Origin: Watersipora subatra
Lineage: Eukaryota > Bryozoa > Gymnolaemata > Cheilostomatida > Watersiporidae
Assembly: GCF_963576615.1 (NCBI RefSeq)
Contig: NC_088708.1
Span: 24,745,191 to 24,809,190 of the forward strand
DNA length: 64,000 bases
Direction: 5' to 3'
Made by a program: the position numbers and the translations under genes. Within the stretch, counting starts at the first letter, position 1; every line of letters starts with the position of its first letter. The notes beneath the pieces are model-generated. The model was given only the letters and a program-made list of their open reading frames with translations. It was not told the DNA's origin and searched no databases. This document shows positions 59,001 to 64,000 of the stretch, piece by piece.

Positions 59001-60045
59001 GGAATCTTGTTTGTTCATGCCAACTTGTTACCATCAGGTCAGTTAGTTGAAGATCTGTCATAAGACCCAATCCAGTTTATTTATTTTATATACTGTACGG
59101 TGCCTTTGCTGCTTCAGAAACCATGAGTTCCTAAAACATTATTAGCCTATAATGAATGTACACCAGTTTGGAGAGTAATACAAGATAACTCGGACAGGCT
59201 CAGGTAGTATCATGTCTACTAGGTTGAGGATGCTGCCATTAGTTGAAGTTACTCGGGTGATTGAAGGTTTTCTTATTGCAGTGTTGCTCAGGGTGCTGCC
59301 GAGCAAGAGCGAGTTGCGGATATGGTGCATGAGATGAGCAAGCCTTTGGCTCGAGCTCGAGATGATGCTGACTTGGATACACATCTAAAACAGTTGGACA
59401 GAGAGGGTGATCCAATGCTTAAGTTTATCAAACAGAAAGAATCTAAACGCAAAGGGCCCAGTAAGTATTAGAGCATAAGGGTGGATAAAAGTGCAGTTAT
59501 TAGCATGTAGGGGTTGATAAAAGTGTAATTATGTTAGTATGTTGGACTGGATGAAAGTGCAGTGATGTTAGCATGTAGGGTGTATGAAGTTGCAGTTACA
59601 TATGTTAGTATGTAGGGGTGGATTGAAGTGCAGCAATGTAGGGTCAGTGAAAGTGCAGCAATATTAGAATTTGAAAGTGGATGAAAGTGCAGTTATATTA
59701 ACATGTAGGAGTCAATGAAAGTTCTGTTGATTCTCACTAGATGATCTACCTCAGTTTGCTGAGGTAGATCAGGCTGTGATCTACCTCAATCATCTTTGCT
59801 AGCCTTAGTAAGCTAATGTATTGGTCTAGGGCATAGTCCTCACCGAGATCATTGGCTCTTGTTATACAGAATACCCGCAGTACAAAGGTCCTGCTCCTGA
59901 ACCAAATCGTTTTGGTATCAAGCCAGGTTACCGATGGGATGGTGTTGACCGGGGAAATGGCTTTGAAAAGAAATATTTCCAGTCAATATCCAGCAAAAAA
60001 GCTGTTGGTGCAGATGCATATAAATGGAGTACAGAAGATATGTAG
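53038..60045 (+). CDS. bud13: BUD13, splicing factor of the RES complex
   Basis: Six exons, 53038-53153, 54254-54420, 56579-57180, 58094-58236, 59282-59460 and 59870-60045, all GT-AG and in phase, encode 460 residues. BUD13 works with SNIP1 and RBMX2 in the nuclear retention and splicing (RES) complex of the activated spliceosome. The N-terminus [14 protein letters not shown] matches animal BUD13; the acidic segment ends in [19 protein letters not shown]; exon 3 holds twelve 12-residue units of the [12 protein letters not shown] type, as in vertebrate BUD13; the C-terminus has [28 protein letters not shown] and [20 protein letters not shown], the conserved Bud13 domain, ending WSTEDM. The start is the first ATG; the second Met, three residues later, is an alternative. 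The introns hold a Tigger remnant and two minisatellites. Confidence 0.96.
54421..55673. other. BUD13 intron 2, left part
   Basis: No gene. A 31-bp duplication (units near 55198 and 55229, sharing CAGTACAGCCATATAAC) is the only structure noticed. Confidence 0.5.
55674..56458. mobile_element. Tigger/pogo-type transposon, internally deleted
   Basis: Inverted ends CAGTGGAACCTCGGTTTTCG and GAACCGAGGTTGCACTG with TA on both sides (55672-55673, 56459-56460), the hallmark of the pogo/Tigger group. At 55861-56070 on the plus strand a 69-codon open frame resembles the C-terminal end of Tigger transposases (a [17 protein letters not shown] phrase, then [16 protein letters not shown]). The catalytic domain is missing, so it is not autonomous. 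Confidence 0.9.
55861..56070 (+). pseudogene. Tigger transposase C-terminal remnant
   Basis: 69 codons ending in TAA; it resembles the conserved end of Tigger-type transposases. Only this end remains. Confidence 0.75.
56626..57030 (+). repeat. 36-bp coding tandem repeat in BUD13 exon 3
   Basis: About twelve units encoding [12 protein letters not shown] with small changes (one unit is a residue short). All three frames stay largely open over the repeat on both strands, which creates spurious long open frames. Confidence 0.95.
57181..58093. other. BUD13 intron 3
   Basis: No gene or repeat structure seen. Confidence 0.5.
58240..58735. repeat. GA-rich minisatellite in BUD13 intron 4
   Basis: Degenerate units of the GAGGTAGTGTGAGAG kind (about 14-18 bp) in a purine-rich tract that begins right at the exon 4 donor. 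Apparent long open frames on the minus strand are artefacts. Confidence 0.92.
59475..59722. repeat. Degenerate minisatellite in BUD13 intron 5
   Basis: About six units of 35-40 bp built on GGATGAAAGTGCAGTTATGTTAGCATGTAGG-like sequence (written here only as a description; the shared core is AAAGTGCAG). Confidence 0.75.
59743..59770. other. Perfect 12-bp hairpin in BUD13 intron 5
   Basis: GATCTACCTCAG, loop TTTG, then CTGAGGTAGATC; a third copy of GATCTACCTCA follows at 59778. The stem contains GAGGTAG, the let-7 seed word, but nothing else of let-7. Confidence 0.6.
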
Positions 60046-62325
60046 GGCCTTGGCATGGCAGATATGTTTCAATCTGTCTATAAGAAATGTTCAAGGTTTA
60101 TACATGTACCTCTTTTTCCTCGCAAGGTATAGTTGTATGCTTAGGATGATGATTGTTGTACATGATTTTCTTTCTATCGTCTTATCTCTTAGTAGTTTGT
60201 TTTGTACAAAGCTCAAGTATTTTATACTCAACAATTATAGGACAGTATGTAATTACGGTAATTCCTATATTATGTGGTATACGCTGAATACAAATGTCTG
60301 CTGTGTAACTGCATGCACATACATGTACAGTTCAACATTTTATGTTTCTTTGTCTTTCTGATTTTTTAGTTACAAACGTAGCATTATATATATTTGTACA
60401 TGCAACTGATCACTTAAGTTGTTGTACTAGGATATAATGGCAGTTCAGTTTATAAAATATGTTTCATGTAGGGTTGTAAATCAGTTGCCTGTATAGTTAG
60501 CTGATAATTAGGCTGTCCAAATATAAAATTATGCTGACTTCACGCCATAATTTGAAGGTTTTTTAAATTATTTAAAATTCTGTGCAATAGAATCAAGCTG
60601 CTAGGCTTTCATATGTTTCACTTTAAAACTTCTAGAGTTATAAAATTTAAATTTCGTAGTGTACACGTACATACCACTGGCACCATATAACATGGCTAAG
60701 GCGATGCGGTTGCAACAAACTTATGATGAATAACTCGGAGTTGTGCACCTTTGTAAAAATTTATACATTGAGTAAGCAGTTCCTATAGGGATATCTGATT
60801 TAATAAAACGACTGTTTGGGTTGGCACTCGCCACAGATACGTTGGAAGCATTTTGCATGGTCAAGGTCATATGGTTTAAAGAGTTTTCCATTTTTAGTCT
60901 TTCCGAGGAAAGCGAGCAAAGTTTTTGTGGACATTTTTCATTGCTTTTAGGGACGTGTCGTTCAAAAGTGCTATAACAAAACAGTATAAAGGTGTGGATT
61001 ATCATTAATGTAACGTTTAATTAAAAGTTTTATAGAATTAATTTTTGCCATTTTATGGTGGCAATCAAATCAGTTACGTATTGGAGTAGGCATTTATTTA
61101 TTAAAATCTAAACAATGCGCATGTCAACATAAAAAAGAACTTGGTGATATTGAAAAAACAGTTGAAATGTTGAGGAAATTATTGAGCTGACTCATTTGCA
61201 AGTTCAGCATTATTTTGAGTATTGCTACAGTTTGCTAAAATATGTGGAATAACCGAATGGGCCTTAGTACGCTGATAGTTTGGGATAATGTCTAGAAAAC
61301 GAATATAGATCTACTTTTTAAGGAAAGAACGGGATACCTATGCAAAATTCATATTGCAATTTGTTAAAATCATTGCTGGTGCCATATAAGCCTTATTAAT
61401 TAAAAGATGATAGCATTCCATTGTAATATTAAGGGTTTAATAAATGAATGTAAATAAGTTGTATCTATAAGCTCAAACTTCTAATACTGTCATAATTAAA
61501 ACTATAGATATCTGGCAATATGTCATTTGGGCAGGGAGATAGATTTATTTTCATTTAACCTGTAGTATCATAAGTTCAGACTCCCCCAAGTTTGTGATAT
61601 TTAAAGCAATTGTAATGGTTGTCAGATCATAGACCGATACCTATTACCTATCTCTAGTTGGTTTATCACGAAAAGAATCTGTTTTCTCTAAAATGACTAG
61701 TTTATATAACATTTTTTCAGATAATTTAACACTCGAAATGAATGTACAATTGGGTGATAGCCAGTAATTACTTGCACATAAGCTTTGAATTTTTGCCAAC
61801 TGAAGATTAATTACCAAAGGATTAAACATGGTTATGGTCTACAGCAAAACTATGTTACCCTGAATTGCAATGCATCATTTATCAAGGATGACAAACTACC
61901 GATATCATTTCTTGCTATTTGCTACTTATTTCATCGGCGTTCAGGTAATACTTCAGTTTTATATCTGAGCACTGTTTAAATTAGGAATAAAATACTAATC
62001 GGCATACACTACCGAATTCTCATAAACTGAAGTGAATGTGCTAGTCTCAAGAAGTTCTGTTACACATGGTTTTCCCATTTGGAAACCGCGTGGTAAAAGG
62101 AAAGATTAGCTATTTTAATTTTGGTAAAATAAATGCGCTATAAATTGAACATTTGTTTGCAACCCGAGTTTATCTGATCTAATATAGAAAAGGGAGTATG
62201 TTGTTAACAAAATGCTGAACATTCATGATGTTTCCATTTTTCGTTGGCTGGATTATCATACATGTTTGTACAAGTACATTCATCGAATAATCAAGCTTAC
62301 CAACATGAAAATTTATCATTGGATA
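60046..62325. other. BUD13 3' flank and gene-free stretch
   Basis: Presumably starts with the BUD13 3' UTR (no single poly(A) signal stands out; AATAAA occurs at 61439-61444). No further exon recognised. Confidence 0.4.
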
Positions 62326-63865
62326 CAGTCTGACCTTAGATTTTGAACAATTTTAGACCGGAACCTTTTTGACAGGAAAATTTGAGATTTTTATACCCCG
62401 GCTTTGACCCAAAATTCAGCTTTTGATCAACCTTAAAGGTTGACTTGCAACAAAATTCACATTACAGTTATTTGGTATCATAAGATTCACCATGTCTTAC
62501 TTTGTTGTGTTGTAGGTGCAAAATATATGGAAATGTGATTACAAACTCTTAAAAGCTAAAAACGAACAGTTAATCGCAGCCACACGAGACCGCCGTAGTT
62601 TGGATTCGCTTTCCAAAATGGCTCAAATAGGACGTAGTTGTTACAGGATGGTTTCTGTTTACACTTTCATGCAACCTCATTAGTCGAAATATTTTTACAA
62701 ATATACTTCACGCGTTCAATAAAACCATGTCTATTGTTTTTACGCGTCTATTTTATCGTCATTGTAATGCTGTCACTTTTAGCACTGGTATCTAATAACT
62801 TACCGTAAAAAATCGTTAAACTTTTTAACCTTACCTCGAAGGAGTATATATCATGGTCTGATAATCATGACGAGCCTGTTGGTTACCGGTGATAATCGGA
62901 AAGAGCTGCAAAAATTATTTGCGAAGTATTGAGTCACGTGATCAGATTACGACTTGACGATTGAATAATGCCGAAAGAAAACTGTAAAGTAGCAAGCATC
63001 TATATTTGATACTGGGTCTTCGGTAAAACCCGAAGTGTTTGTCATAAACTAGTGCTACGATAAGTTTTACATTAAGCTTTTTATTGGCCTTTCAACTCAC
63101 GTGAGAACATACGTGACAAGACGATAACCAAACTGGAATGACTACGTCAGATAAATAAACAGATTCCAATCTACGGCGGCTTTTCGTTCTTGAGCTTTTA
63201 AGAGCTGGTAATCACATTTCCACGTATTTGACACCTACAACACAACAGAGTAAGACATGGTGAATCTTTTGATACCAAATAACTGCAATGTGAATTTTGT
63301 TGCAAGTCAACCTTTAAGGAATCTTTAATTTTTTTATGTTACATTTGATAAAAATAAAACACAAATGTTTCTGTTGTCCTCTTTTTATTTAACACAATCT
63401 TTACTAGGGTGCGTTACTCTATTCTTTCATTGAATTTTTTAGCATAGGCTAGCCTTTGCTATTTTAATGTTTACGTTAAACTTGGTAAAAGTAAAATATC
63501 TGTTTGTTTCATGATCATAGTAAATCTTTTATCAAAATAAAACAAGGTCTATTTCTACCCATTTTTATTATGGTATACAGTATACAAGACCGAGCAACCG
63601 AGGCTGGGGTATGAGTTGCTACAGATACAGGGGTACAGTACATTACCCAACCTAGTCTAGTGTATTAATAATTTTTTGTGAGACAATCATATTACATATT
63701 ACCTGCTTTCTTTTTACATGTGCGTTCTGTTTATGATAAAAAATAGTGGAAAAAATGCTTGAAAAAGTTGTTTTCTCGACTTGGATAATCAGTTTCAGAT
63801 TTTGAACAAATCACGTTGTAAACAGCCTTCTGTAACGAATTATTGTCGAAAATCAAGGTTTGACG
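62326..63865. mobile_element. Degraded Tigger-like element carrying a MITE
   Basis: Left end CAGTCTGACCTTAGATTTTG and right end TGTCGAAAATCAAGGTTTGACG are imperfect inverted repeats with TA on each side (62324-62325 and about 63866-63867). About 650 bp remain after removing the MITE at 62433-63317. No transposase is visible. Confidence 0.5.
62433..63317. mobile_element. TTAA-flanked palindromic MITE, copy 4
   Basis: Body 62437-63313 (877 bp) between TTAA sites; the same orientation as copy 1 and, by eye, its closest match. Confidence 0.92.
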
Positions 63866-64000
63866 TAGTTTTGGTTATAGTAAAAATGTTATGCTCCAAA
63901 AAGCATATTATTATGTATATCTTCAACTTCAGTGTAAACATGGTGGCAGACATAATGCAAACAGTATTTAGAAAATAGGGTCAGATTTACTTGTGAATGA

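Noticed and set aside
59743-59770. A let-7 microRNA precursor
   Set aside because: Only the seven-base seed word is shared; the stem is too short and the rest does not match.

Overview
The window is nuclear DNA from an invertebrate animal, probably a lophotrochozoan such as a mollusc (inference from protein resemblance and repeat types; the clade is not proven). It is AT-rich, the genes are split by GT-AG introns, and pieces of five recognisable metazoan genes lie among many transposable elements. All exon models were built by eye from splice signals, reading phase and family resemblance.

Genes, left to right: the last six exons of DDB1 (+, 454-6014), one of whose introns is a clear U12-type AT-AC intron; a two-exon Scratch-family zinc-finger repressor (-, 8954-7036); a divergent homologue of the meiotic protein SPATA22 (+, about 31502-36634); APRT (-, 39737-36688), whose stop codon lies 53 bp from that of SPATA22; an unidentified two-exon gene for a 79-residue protein (+, 41546-42442); and complete BUD13 (+, 53038-60045), with a 12-residue tandem repeat.

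Mobile DNA: (1) a TTAA-flanked palindromic MITE family with four copies, two of them in DDB1 introns in opposite orientations; (2) a second TTAA-flanked foldback element at 10.5-11.3 kb; (3) a young, apparently complete Ty3/gypsy retrotransposon (13075-20677, minus strand) with 524-bp LTRs that look identical, a tRNA-Leu primer site, intact gag and pol and a textbook -1 frameshift signal, inserted into the protease gene of an older retroelement; (4) a decayed relative of it at 22.26-29.77 kb; (5) a three-level nest at 43.7-52.7 kb: MITE inside a gypsy-like element inside another LTR element; (6) Tigger/pogo-type remnants at 31.8, 55.7 and 62.3 kb; (7) other short inverted-repeat elements, microsatellites and minisatellites.

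The host genes have unrelated roles (ubiquitin ligase and DNA repair, neural repression, meiotic recombination, purine salvage, splicing); nothing suggests an operon. The points most worth a second look are the U12 intron, the compact frameshift cassette, the C-terminal zinc-finger extension shared by the young and old gypsy elements, the nested insertions, and the tail-to-tail SPATA22/APRT pair.
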